A DNA stretch of 64,000 bases from positions 62,001-126,000 of the forward strand of contig JANQMH010000005.1 of NCBI GenBank assembly GCA_028280195.1, in the 5' to 3' direction. The position numbers were made by a program, and so were the translations under genes. The notes under the pieces were generated by a model that was not told the DNA's origin, ran no database searches, and saw only the letters and a list, made by a program, of their open reading frames with translations. This stretch comes from Exilibacterium sp. Its GTDB lineage: Bacteria; Pseudomonadota; Gammaproteobacteria; Pseudomonadales; Cellvibrionaceae. This document shows, in pieces, positions 9,321-18,780 of the stretch (position 1 is the first letter of the stretch; every line of letters starts with the position of its first letter).

Positions 9321-10106
9321 CTACGCCGCTTGTTTGCGCAACAGTGTCAGCAGGAACAAAGCGCCGGCGCTGAGTACCACGGAGGGGCCCGCCGGCGTAT
9401 CCCAGTAAAACGAGGCGAGCAAGCCGGCGGCCACGGCGACACAGCCCAGCAGGCTGGCGCCGGCAGCCATCTGCTCGGGGGTTCGGGTCAGGCGGCGGCT
9501 GGCGGCGGCCGGAATAATCAGCAGCGCAGTGATCAGCAGCACGCCGACGACTTTCATGGCAATGGCGATGACCAGCGCCATCAGCAGCATCAGCGCGGTG
9601 CGCACCAGCGTTACCGGCACACCTTCAACCCGGGCCAGTTCCTCGTGTACTGTAATCGCCAGCAGCGGGCGCCACAATAGCCCCAGGGCCAGCAGCACCA
9701 GCGCGCTGACAGTGAAAATGGTCACCACGTCGGTGAGATTGGTGGCCAGCAGGTCGCCGAATAAATAGGCCGTCAGGTCGATGCGGGTATCGTCGAACAG
9801 GCTGACGCAGACCAGGCCCAGGGCCAGCGTGGAGTGCGAGAGAATTCCCAGCAGCGTATCGGTGGCAATAAAGCGGTTTTGCTGCAGCAGCACCAGGATC
9901 AAAGCCAGCAGCAGGCAGCCGAGGGTGACCGCGACGCCGGTGTTGATCGACAGCAGCAGCCCGAAGGCCACGCCCATCAGCGCGGAGTGGGCCAGGGTAT
10001 CGCCGAAATAGGCCATGCGCCGCCACACTGCAAAAGAGCCCAGCGGGCCGGCTACCAGCGCCACGCCGATGCCGGCCAGCAGGGCGTGCAGCAGGAAGTC
10101 AGGCAC
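9321..10106 (-). CDS. znuB: Zinc ABC transporter permease ZnuB
   Basis: About 261 residues from a GTG start at 10106 that overlaps the end of znuC by 8 bases; an upstream ATG at 10127 would give 268 residues. Eight or nine membrane segments are present. The sequence [30 protein letters not shown] is typical of zinc/manganese ABC-3 permeases. It forms the membrane channel for zinc with ZnuC as ATPase and ZnuA as periplasmic receptor. The start was chosen because relatives begin close to [11 protein letters not shown]. Confidence 0.94.
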   Translation of the reverse strand: MPDFLLHALLAGIGVALVAGPLGSFAVWRRMAYFGDTLAHSALMGVAFGLLLSINTGVAVTLGCLLLALILVLLQQNRFIATDTLLGILSHSTLALGLVCVSLFDDTRIDLTAYLFGDLLATNLTDVVTIFTVSALVLLALGLLWRPLLAITVHEELARVEGVPVTLVRTALMLLMALVIAIAMKVVGVLLITALLIIPAAASRRLTRTPEQMAAGASLLGCVAVAAGLLASFYWDTPAGPSVVLSAGALFLLTLLRKQAA

Positions 10107-10860
10107 GGTGGTGCTCGCCCCCGCCATCCGGCATCACATCGCCGTGGAGATCGTGAGAGTGGTCGTGGTGGTGAGTATACAGAGCGATACCCGGTTGCGC
10201 AGACTTGCCGAAAAGCTCCAGGTAGGCCGGGTGGCTGGCGACACTCTGCGGATGGCCCTGGCAGCAGACATGCTGATTTAGGCATACCACGGTGTCCGTG
10301 GCAGCCATTACCAGGTGCAGGTCGTGGGAAATCATCAGCACACCGCACTGCAACTGGTCGCGCAGCTTGGAGATGGTCTGGTAGAAATCCGCCTGCCCGC
10401 CGACATCTACGCCCTGTACCGGTTCGTCCAGTACCAGCAGCTGGGGGCGGCGCAACAGTGCCCTGGCCAGCAGAACCCGCTGGGTCTCACCGCCGGAAAG
10501 GCTGTGCATGGGGTTTTCCAGCAGATCTTCGACGCCGGTGCGGCGCAGTGCGGCCCGCATGGCGTTGATATCGGTCGAGGCCAGGGACAAAAAACGCCTT
10601 ACCGTCAGCGGCAGGCTCGGATCGATATGCATGCGCTGCGGCATGTAGCCGATACGCAGGCCGGCGCGGCGCCAGACCTCGCCGCTGCCGGGCCGGACCA
10701 GGCCCAGCACCACCCGCACCAGGGTAGTTTTGCCGGCGCCGTTGGGGCCGATCAGCGTGACTATTTCTCCCTGCCGCAGTTGCAGGTCGACGTTGTGCAG
10801 CAGCTTGCGCCCTCCGCGCTCGAGGCAGACGCCGCTGGCGCGGAGTAAGGGTTCAGGCAT
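10099..10860 (-). CDS. znuC: Zinc ABC transporter ATP-binding protein ZnuC
   Basis: 253 residues. Walker A is [10 protein letters not shown], the signature is [15 protein letters not shown], and Walker B is [12 protein letters not shown], followed by the H-loop in MISHDLH. The C-terminal tail is histidine-rich ([14 protein letters not shown] ... GEHHRA), which may bind zinc; such tails are known in some ZnuC proteins. It starts immediately after the zur stop region (zur ends at 10861), and overlaps znuB, so zur-znuC-znuB form one operon on the minus strand. It powers zinc uptake at the cytoplasmic face. Confidence 0.95.
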   Translation of the reverse strand: MPEPLLRASGVCLERGGRKLLHNVDLQLRQGEIVTLIGPNGAGKTTLVRVVLGLVRPGSGEVWRRAGLRIGYMPQRMHIDPSLPLTVRRFLSLASTDINAMRAALRRTGVEDLLENPMHSLSGGETQRVLLARALLRRPQLLVLDEPVQGVDVGGQADFYQTISKLRDQLQCGVLMISHDLHLVMAATDTVVCLNQHVCCQGHPQSVASHPAYLELFGKSAQPGIALYTHHHDHSHDLHGDVMPDGGGEHHRA

Positions 10861-11346
10861 TCACCGTTTCCTGCAGGAGGGGCAGCGGCCGATGATCTCC
10901 ACCGACTGGTCGTCAATATCAAAGCCGGCGCTGGCAGCGGTTTTGGCGATTGCCGGTGCCAGATATTTAGCGGGGCACTCAGTGGCGATGCCACAGTCCG
11001 AACAAATCAAAAAGTAGCTGTGATGCTGGTTTTCCGGCTCGGGACAGCCGATATAAGCATTGAGTGAATTGATGCGGTGAATCAGCTTGTGTTCGAGCAG
11101 AAACTCCAGCGCCCGATACACGGTGGGCGGCGCTATGCGCCGGGTGGTGGCGGCAGCCAGCATATCCATGATGGCGTAGGCGCCGAGTGGTTTATGGCTT
11201 TGCCAGATCAGCGTCAGTACCTGCTGGCGCAGCGGTGTCAGCCGCACTGATCGTTCCCTGCAGATTCTACCGGCGGCGAGGATGGCGGCGTCGATACAAC
11301 TCTGGTGGTCGTGGCTCTGGCAGGCCAGAGGGGGCTGTTGAGGCAT
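10861..11346 (-). CDS. zur: Zinc uptake regulator Zur (Fur family)
   Basis: 161 residues, Fur-family repressor. The winged-helix part includes LTPLRQQVLTLIWQSHKPLGAYAIMDML and the wing RIAPPTVYRALEFLLEHKLIHRINSLNAYIGC. The structural zinc site is formed by CSDC and the C-terminal CPSC; the HHSYFLICSDCG segment supplies further ligands. It represses zinc uptake genes when zinc is plentiful. First gene of the zur-znuC-znuB operon and divergent from znuA, with a palindrome between the two starts that probably serves as its own operator. GGAG precedes the ATG. Confidence 0.94.
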   Translation of the reverse strand: MPQQPPLACQSHDHQSCIDAAILAAGRICRERSVRLTPLRQQVLTLIWQSHKPLGAYAIMDMLAAATTRRIAPPTVYRALEFLLEHKLIHRINSLNAYIGCPEPENQHHSYFLICSDCGIATECPAKYLAPAIAKTAASAGFDIDDQSVEIIGRCPSCRKR

Positions 11347-11367
11347 ATGGGGCTCCGTTTCAAGTTA

Positions 11368-11382
11368 TGTTATTGTATAACA
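11368..11382. promoter_or_regulatory. Candidate Zur operator between zur and znuA
   Basis: The sequence TGTTATTGTATAACA is a perfect 6-bp inverted repeat around a 3-base centre. It resembles the known Zur consensus core GTTATN(1-3)ATAAC. It sits 22 bases upstream of zur and 36 bases upstream of the preferred znuA start, so one bound repressor could control both directions. The TATAAC part could double as a -10 element. Binding has not been shown; this is inferred from sequence and location. Confidence 0.75.
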
Positions 11383-11417
11383 CTTTTTTTATGGCGATAG
11401 CGCCTGTATACCTTTCC

Positions 11418-12314
11418 ATGAGTCGACTGATAAGCTGTTTGATCGCATTGATCGCTGTTGTTTCCCCCGGCCCGGCAACTGCGGCCGACGCTGTAACTGA
11501 GTTCAAGGTGCTGGCCTCGATCCAGCCGCTGGCGGTGCTTGCCCGGGATCTGCTCGGCGACAGCGGCAGGGTGGAGACCCTGCTGCCGCCCGGCGCCTCT
11601 CCCCACCACTTTGCCCTGCGGGTCTCCGATATGCGGCGCTTGCGCGGCGCCCACCTGGTCGTCTGGGTGGGGCCGGAGCTGGAGCGCTTTTTGAGCAAAC
11701 CCATGGCGGACATAGCCCCCGGCAAAAGCCTGTCACTGGCGGATCTGGATGCCCTGCAGTGGCCGGTTGCCGGTATGGGCAGCCATTACGGCAGCGGTCG
11801 CGACCCCCATATCTGGCTTAACCCGCGCAACGGCATGGTGATGGTCAAGGCCATGGCGGCACAGTTTACCCGATTGCGGCCCGCTGCCGCCGCTGATATT
11901 GCACAGCGTGCGGAAAGGCTGCTGCGACAGCTGTCACAGTTGCACAGCGATGTCGGCCGGCGGCTGATGGCGCTCGAGGACAAACGTTTTTTAGTTTACC
12001 ACGACGGCTACGGCCATTTTGTGCAGGCCTACGGCCTGCAGCAGGCGGGATTTGTCACCGACCTCGTCGACCGGCGGCCGGGGGCCGGGCACTTGCATCA
12101 GCTGCAGCAAAGCGTCGCCGGAGCCGGTTGTCTGCTGGTGGACTCCGCTCACCTCGGTACCCAGGCCCGCAGGCTGTCGGCGCGCTTGCAGCTGCCGTTA
12201 ATCGAGCTGGAACCCTATGGTCGAGACAGCGACACTTACGTACAGCTGATCGGGCGCCTGGTCGATGCCTTTCACACCTGTCTCAACGTTGTGGATACGG
12301 CGGATCAGACTTGA
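11418..12314 (+). CDS. znuA: Zinc ABC transporter periplasmic substrate-binding protein ZnuA
   Basis: About 298 residues from the ATG at 11418, the start that leaves a normal signal peptide (MSRLISCLIALIAVVSPG...ATAADA). Longer in-frame starts at 11391 and 11367 would overlap the putative Zur operator and none has a clear ribosome site. Zinc ligands are recognisable: PPGASPHHFALRVSD (first histidine), DPHIWLNPRN (second) and HDGYGHFVQAYGL (third). The histidine-rich loop seen in many ZnuA proteins is missing, leaving only the short SHYGSGRDPH. It captures zinc in the periplasm and hands it to ZnuBC. Confidence 0.93.
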   Translation: MSRLISCLIALIAVVSPGPATAADAVTEFKVLASIQPLAVLARDLLGDSGRVETLLPPGASPHHFALRVSDMRRLRGAHLVVWVGPELERFLSKPMADIAPGKSLSLADLDALQWPVAGMGSHYGSGRDPHIWLNPRNGMVMVKAMAAQFTRLRPAAAADIAQRAERLLRQLSQLHSDVGRRLMALEDKRFLVYHDGYGHFVQAYGLQQAGFVTDLVDRRPGAGHLHQLQQSVAGAGCLLVDSAHLGTQARRLSARLQLPLIELEPYGRDSDTYVQLIGRLVDAFHTCLNVVDTADQT

Positions 12315-12338
12315 GTGTGGGGAGGAGGGATAAAAAAA

Positions 12339-12383
12339 CCCTGCACTGGACAAGTAAGGGAGGAGAGATTAACCAGTGCAGGG
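12339..12383 (-). terminator. Intrinsic terminator for the small secreted protein gene
   Basis: An 11-bp perfect inverted repeat, CCCTGCACTGG and its complement, is separated by 23 bases. On the minus strand it is followed directly by seven T residues (complement of 12332-12338). This fits a rho-independent terminator for the minus-strand gene ending at 12406. It may also slow read-through from znuA, but has no T-tract in that direction. Confidence 0.75.
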
Positions 12384-12405
12384 AAGAGCGATGAAACCTT
12401 GCAGA

Positions 12406-12684
12406 TCAGTTCTGCAGTGAATCTTCAACCATGGCGGCGATGCGCTGCTCCAGCTGTAAATTCACTTTCAATTGAGCCTGTTCAGTCTTTTGGTCTAACT
12501 CCTTAACGTTCTGTTTGGTTGCCTTGACGTCGTGTAGTTGAGCAGCCCAGCTGAGACTGGTGCCTGTTTCGGCCACGATGGTAGTCATGCTGGGAACATC
12601 CATGGCGTAGTTGACACCCACTTTCTCGGCTGTTGCCATCTGAGCAACCAGGGCGAGAGTGAACAGAAAACCAAGCTTTTTCAT
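12406..12684 (-). CDS. Small secreted protein, unknown function
   Basis: 92 residues with a clear cleavable signal peptide, MKKLGFLFTLALVAQMATAEK. The mature part is about 70 residues, polar and predicted helical, with a coiled-coil-like run KATKQNVKELDQKTEQAQLKV (quoted as KQNVKELDQKTEQ). There are no cysteines. AGGGCC-type purine sequence and a long AT-rich promoter region lie upstream, and a strong terminator follows, so it is a single-gene unit. The family is not recognised; it may be a periplasmic stress or envelope protein. Confidence 0.7.
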   Translation of the reverse strand: MKKLGFLFTLALVAQMATAEKVGVNYAMDVPSMTTIVAETGTSLSWAAQLHDVKATKQNVKELDQKTEQAQLKVNLQLEQRIAAMVEDSLQN

Positions 12685-13172
12685 AATGCGGCCCTCCGTT
12701 TAGGGTAGCTGATGTCGGTTTATCGGCCTTGGCACCGGTAAACCTGTTGTTTGTACATATGCTTAATACGATCCGTTTGTTTGCAGCTTTCTTTAGCCGT
12801 TGGTCTTTAGCGTTTAGCCCATTTAGCCATGGCTGTCAGCTGCTCCCTGATCGTGTTACGTATAGTAACAACGCTGAGAAGGTTACACCAGTTTTTTTTC
12901 AATAATATTGCAAAAAAGTGTTAAGTTTCGGTCATTTAGAGGCTGTTTCTTAAATTAATGCTCAAATATGTGATTGCTGTCACGGGGTAACATTTAGGTA
13001 ACAATCGAAATTTCCGCTATAACCCCTCGGAATTTTGGATATATAGTCGAAACTAAAATGGTTATAAAGTATCTCTGCCCGGCCGGCGCTCCAAAATGCC
13101 GATATGCCCGGCAGCGGAGGTGATTTGGTGTATGCTTGCGGATTTGATTCAGCCAGGACGCCCGCAGGCCCC
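12685..13172. other. AT-rich divergent promoter region upstream of polA
   Basis: About 490 bases between the small secreted protein gene and polA. It is clearly AT-richer than the genes around it. Possible promoter-like elements include TTATAAAGT near 13060, but -35 partners are weak. Open frames here (for example 12980-13174 on the minus strand) lack ribosome sites and recognisable protein features. No hairpin with a T-tract is obvious. Confidence 0.4.
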
Positions 13173-15902
<2,730 letters not shown>

Positions 15903-15918
15903 GCAGGCCCGGATTCAT

Positions 15919-15966
15919 CGAATAAGCCCAGGCCCAGGGAATAAGCTCATGCCCGGTCAATAAGCA
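15919..15966 (+). repeat. Short degenerate tandem repeats just after polA
   Basis: About two and a half copies of a ~21-base unit starting AATAAGC: AATAAGCCCAGGCCCAGGG, then AATAAGCTCATGCCCGGTC, then AATAAGC. It lies between the polA stop and the sRNA promoter. No function is evident. Confidence 0.5.
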
Positions 15967-16057
15967 AAGCGAGTGGCCAAAGGTCGCAGAGCCGCGACAT
16001 CCTGGCGGGCGTCTAATAAAGCGGCGAACTAACCGGAGAATTTTTTAAAAGTATCTG

Positions 16058-16085
16058 GAACTTTATGCGGGGCAGCCCGGTCTGA
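16058..16085 (+). promoter_or_regulatory. Sigma-E/AlgU-type promoter
   Basis: GGAACTT (16057-16063) and TCTGA (16081-16085) are separated by 17 bases. This matches the consensus GAACTT-N16/17-TCTGA for the envelope-stress sigma factors RpoE/AlgU. Expected transcription start is near 16091. It faces the small-RNA terminator about 100 bases downstream and no ORF follows, so the product should be a non-coding RNA. Confidence 0.8.
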
Positions 16086-16090
16086 GCTAG

Positions 16091-16193
16091 TAACATGTCT
16101 TGCTCTCCCTTGAAAATGGCGTAAATCGCCTCGCTTAGCTTCCCCAAGCATCAGCAAAGCGGCCCTAATCGATATTGGTTAGGGCTTTTTTTT
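16091..16193 (+). ncRNA. Candidate small RNA in the polA-engB interval (ErsA/Spot 42 position)
   Basis: About 100 nt from the predicted start of the sigma-E/AlgU-type promoter to a strong intrinsic terminator: stem GCCCTAATC/GGTTAGGGC (16162-16170, 16177-16185) followed by eight T. No plausible ORF lies inside. In E. coli, Spot 42 lies between polA and engB (yihA), and in Pseudomonas aeruginosa the AlgU-dependent ErsA sRNA lies in the same interval, from established knowledge. Location, promoter class and size all agree with an ErsA-like envelope-stress sRNA. Targets cannot be inferred, and sequence homology to ErsA was not tested. The 5' end is approximate. Confidence 0.75.
16162..16193 (+). 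terminator. Intrinsic terminator of the sRNA
   Basis: A 9-bp stem (one G-T pair) with loop GATATT, followed by TTTTTTTT. This is the 3' end of the candidate sRNA and would also end any polA read-through. Confidence 0.85.
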
Positions 16194-16346
16194 GCCGCTA
16201 TTTGCCGGCTAACGGCATTGACTGCGCCAATTTCAATAAGCAAGGAACCCACCGGCAACTATGCCGTCTAATCAAACAGTTATATGCCAGATAGTTGTAG
16301 TTGAGGCTAACTGACCGGTGCTTTGCCCCAAGGGTACCGGCCTTTG

Positions 16347-16381
16347 ACCCGGTAGTTCCCCCAAGACTGCCGGGTTTTTTT
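16347..16381 (+). terminator. Second intrinsic terminator downstream of the sRNA
   Basis: Stem ACCCGGTAGT/ACTGCCGGGT (16347-16356 with 16366-16375; one G-T pair) followed by seven T. It is oriented for plus-strand transcription and so does not belong to engB, which runs the other way. It implies either read-through from the sRNA or a second short transcript between 16194 and 16381. No good promoter is seen for the latter. Confidence 0.75.
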
Positions 16382-16410
16382 ATGCCCGCCGGATTTGCGG
16401 GCGCCTTCAA

Positions 16411-17043
16411 TCAGCTTTGCAGCCAGGCCGCCAGCCGGCGTTGCAGCGTATCGATACCGGATTTCTTCAGGGCTGAAAACGTCTGTACGCTCACCAGATC
16501 CCCGACACCCGCCTCGCGCAAATGCCGCCGCACGGCCTGCAGTGTGTTGTCGGCCGGTCCGCGCTTGAGCTTGTCCGCCTTGGTCAGCAGTACATGCACC
16601 GGCATTTCCACCTCCACCGCCCAGTTGATCATGGTGGTATCGAATTCCTGCAGCGGGTGGCGAATATCCATCAGCAGCACCAGCCCGCGCAGGCAGCGGC
16701 GTTGCTGTAGGTATTGCGACAGGTGCCGCTGCCAGCGCCGCTTGGTCTCCAGCGGCACCTTGGCATAGCCGTAGCCCGGCAGGTCCACCAGGCGCTGACT
16801 GTCGGACAGGGCAAAAAAATTGATCAACTGGGTGCGGCCCGGCGTTTTGCTGGTGCGCGCCAGCTTGGCGTTATTGGTCAGGGCATTAATGGCGCTGGAT
16901 TTACCGGCATTGGAGCGACCGGCGAAGGCCACTTCGGCGCCCTGCGCGGGCGGGCACTGTGCCAGGCCGGGCGCGCTCTGGGTAAAGCGCGCTTTATTGA
17001 AATTAACCGCAGTATCGGCTACAGAATAATTGTCGCTGGCCAT
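16411..17043 (-). CDS. engB: Ribosome biogenesis GTPase EngB (YsxC/YihA)
   Basis: 210 residues. G motifs are clear: G1 [13 protein letters not shown]2 around SKTPGRTQ, G3 [11 protein letters not shown]4 [10 protein letters not shown]. EngB binds GTP and assists assembly of the large ribosomal subunit. It is convergent with polA and the sRNA and divergent from the cytochrome c4 gene. Length is normal for the family. An ATG at 17043 is the only sensible start. Confidence 0.96.
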   Translation of the reverse strand: MASDNYSVADTAVNFNKARFTQSAPGLAQCPPAQGAEVAFAGRSNAGKSSAINALTNNAKLARTSKTPGRTQLINFFALSDSQRLVDLPGYGYAKVPLETKRRWQRHLSQYLQQRRCLRGLVLLMDIRHPLQEFDTTMINWAVEVEMPVHVLLTKADKLKRGPADNTLQAVRRHLREAGVGDLVSVQTFSALKKSGIDTLQRRLAAWLQS

Positions 17044-17293
17044 TGTCGTCCCGATGCATGCCCGTGCTTGAATTGGGGTTTTTCGCCGAACGCTATAGTG
17101 TTGGGCAAAAATAGTGTGTTATCAGATCGTTAGTATATAATGGCGCGGCTTTTAAGACCGTGCCTGTCTGCCAAAGCGCAGGCAGCCGGCCAGGTACTAG
17201 GCACACGAGGCAATAGTCAGGCAGTAACAGTCAGGCAATAAGCGCCCGCCGCGATGCGGATGCACAAGCTATCAGGTGATTACGGATTAGCCA

Positions 17294-17941
17294 ATGAAAA
17301 AAACCTTGAAACACGCGTTGATAAGTTTAGGTGTGGTTTTGCTGGCGCAGGGCGCTGCAGCCGGTGGAGATGCCGCGGCCGGCGAGGCCAAGTCCGCCAC
17401 CTGTGTCGCCTGCCATGGCCCCGACGGCAACAGCCCGGCGCCGAGCTTTCCGAAAATAGCCAACCTGGGTGAAAAATATCTCTACAAGCAATTGCGCGAC
17501 ATCCAGTCGGGCAGGCGCAATATTGTCGAGATGACCGGCCTGCTGGACAATTCCTCGGATCAGGATCTGCAGGACATGGCGGCCTTCTTCGATTCACAGC
17601 CCATGCAGCTGTCCGGCGCCAGGGATATCAAAGTGCGCCTGGGCTCCGGCCTGGAGACCGATGCGCTGGCGCTGGGCGAGCGTATCTACCGCGCCGGTAA
17701 TATCGAGACCGGTGTGCCGGCCTGCAGCGGCTGCCACTCGCCCACCGGCAAGGGCAATGCCCCGGCCGGCTATCCGCGCCTCGGCGGGCAGTACGCCGAG
17801 TACACTGAAAAGCAGCTGCGCGCCTTTCGCGGTGGCGAGCGCACCAACGACGGCGACCAGCAGACCATGCGGCAGATTGCCGAGCATATGACAGACGCGG
17901 AAATCATTGCCGTGGCCAACTATATTGCCGGTCTGAATTGA
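17294..17941 (+). CDS. Diheme cytochrome c4
   Basis: 215 residues with a cleavable signal peptide (residues 1-23, ending AAAGGDA) and two similar c-type domains. Heme-binding motifs are CVACH and CSGCH, with distal methionines in AAFFDSQPM and the QTMRQIAEHM region. Cytochrome c4 carries electrons in the periplasm, for example to cbb3-type oxidase. It lies between engB and dsbA as in Pseudomonas. A TATAAT at 17137-17142 may be part of its promoter. Confidence 0.95.
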   Translation: MKKTLKHALISLGVVLLAQGAAAGGDAAAGEAKSATCVACHGPDGNSPAPSFPKIANLGEKYLYKQLRDIQSGRRNIVEMTGLLDNSSDQDLQDMAAFFDSQPMQLSGARDIKVRLGSGLETDALALGERIYRAGNIETGVPACSGCHSPTGKGNAPAGYPRLGGQYAEYTEKQLRAFRGGERTNDGDQQTMRQIAEHMTDAEIIAVANYIAGLN

Positions 17942-18025
17942 AACTTTAAGGGCTGCCCGGGGGTCATTGACTAGCGATTGTCAGCAACTCACATTTTGCG
18001 GTGAATCTATTTTTGGAGTGAATCT

Positions 18026-18664
18026 ATGCGTAGCCTGGTGTTATTGCTCGGTTTGATGGTTTCCCTGCTCGCCTGTGCCGATGGCCAGACGCCCGCCTCC
18101 AAGTATCGCGAGGGTGAGCACTACGTGGCGCTGAGCCAGCCGGTGCGCACCGGCAATCCCGATAAGATCGAGGTGACCGAGGTGTTCTGGTACGGCTGCG
18201 GGCACTGCTATACCTTCGAGCCGCTGATCAGAAAATGGAAGGCCAATCTCAGCGACGATGTCGAGTTTGTCGCCTCGCCGGCAATGTGGAACCGCAATAT
18301 GGAAACTCACGCGCGGGCTTTCTACACCGCCAAGGCGCTGGGCGTACTGCCGAAATTGCACGAACCGCTGTTCAAGGCCCTCAATATCGAGAAAAAGCGC
18401 CTGCTCGATGCCGATGAGATCTCCGAGCTGTTTGTTGCCCACGGGGTCGACGCCGACCAGTTTGCCAAAACCTTCGATTCCTTCGGCGTCAGCAGCCAGG
18501 TGAAACAGGCTGCGGCGCGGGCGCGGGGCTACCAGATTACCGGCACGCCGGAACTGGTGGTCGACGGTACCTACCGGGTCAGTGCCCGCAAGGCCGGCAG
18601 TCAGGCGGAAATGCTCAGAGTTGTCGATTATCTGATCACCAAGCGGCGCGCCGAGCGCAGCTGA
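18026..18664 (+). CDS. dsbA: Thiol:disulfide interchange protein DsbA
   Basis: 212 residues, thioredoxin fold with inserted helical domain. The active site is FWYGCGHCYTFEP (CGHC rather than the more usual CPHC), and the cis-proline loop is ITGTPELVVDG. It catalyses disulfide formation in periplasmic proteins. The signal sequence ends SLLACADGQ; a cysteine after LLA resembles a lipoprotein site, so the mature protein might be lipid-anchored, although the box is imperfect. Directly follows cytochrome c4. A GC-rich hairpin (18693-18713) lies after the stop but has no T-tract. Confidence 0.94.
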   Translation: MRSLVLLLGLMVSLLACADGQTPASKYREGEHYVALSQPVRTGNPDKIEVTEVFWYGCGHCYTFEPLIRKWKANLSDDVEFVASPAMWNRNMETHARAFYTAKALGVLPKLHEPLFKALNIEKKRLLDADEISELFVAHGVDADQFAKTFDSFGVSSQVKQAAARARGYQITGTPELVVDGTYRVSARKAGSQAEMLRVVDYLITKRRAERS

Positions 18665-18780
18665 ACCCCCGGTAGCGGCCCCGCGACGCCCAGCCCGCCG
18701 GTCAGCGGCGGGCGGTATTGATTATTGGCGGCAATAGCGTTTATCTATACTTGCCGATAACAATAATGTGAGCGAAGCCA

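Noticed and set aside
13104..13172. Upstream extension of polA
   Set aside because: Family members begin at MTQ...[14 protein letters not shown]; the extension is not conserved in character and lies in AT-rich leader.
16218..16246. TTGACT as a -35 element for a second sRNA
   Set aside because: No acceptable -10 lies 16-18 bases downstream (CAAGGA instead).
17137..17142. TATAAT as a certain promoter for cytochrome c4
   Set aside because: The -10 is perfect, but no -35 at the right distance is convincing, so it is mentioned only as a possibility.
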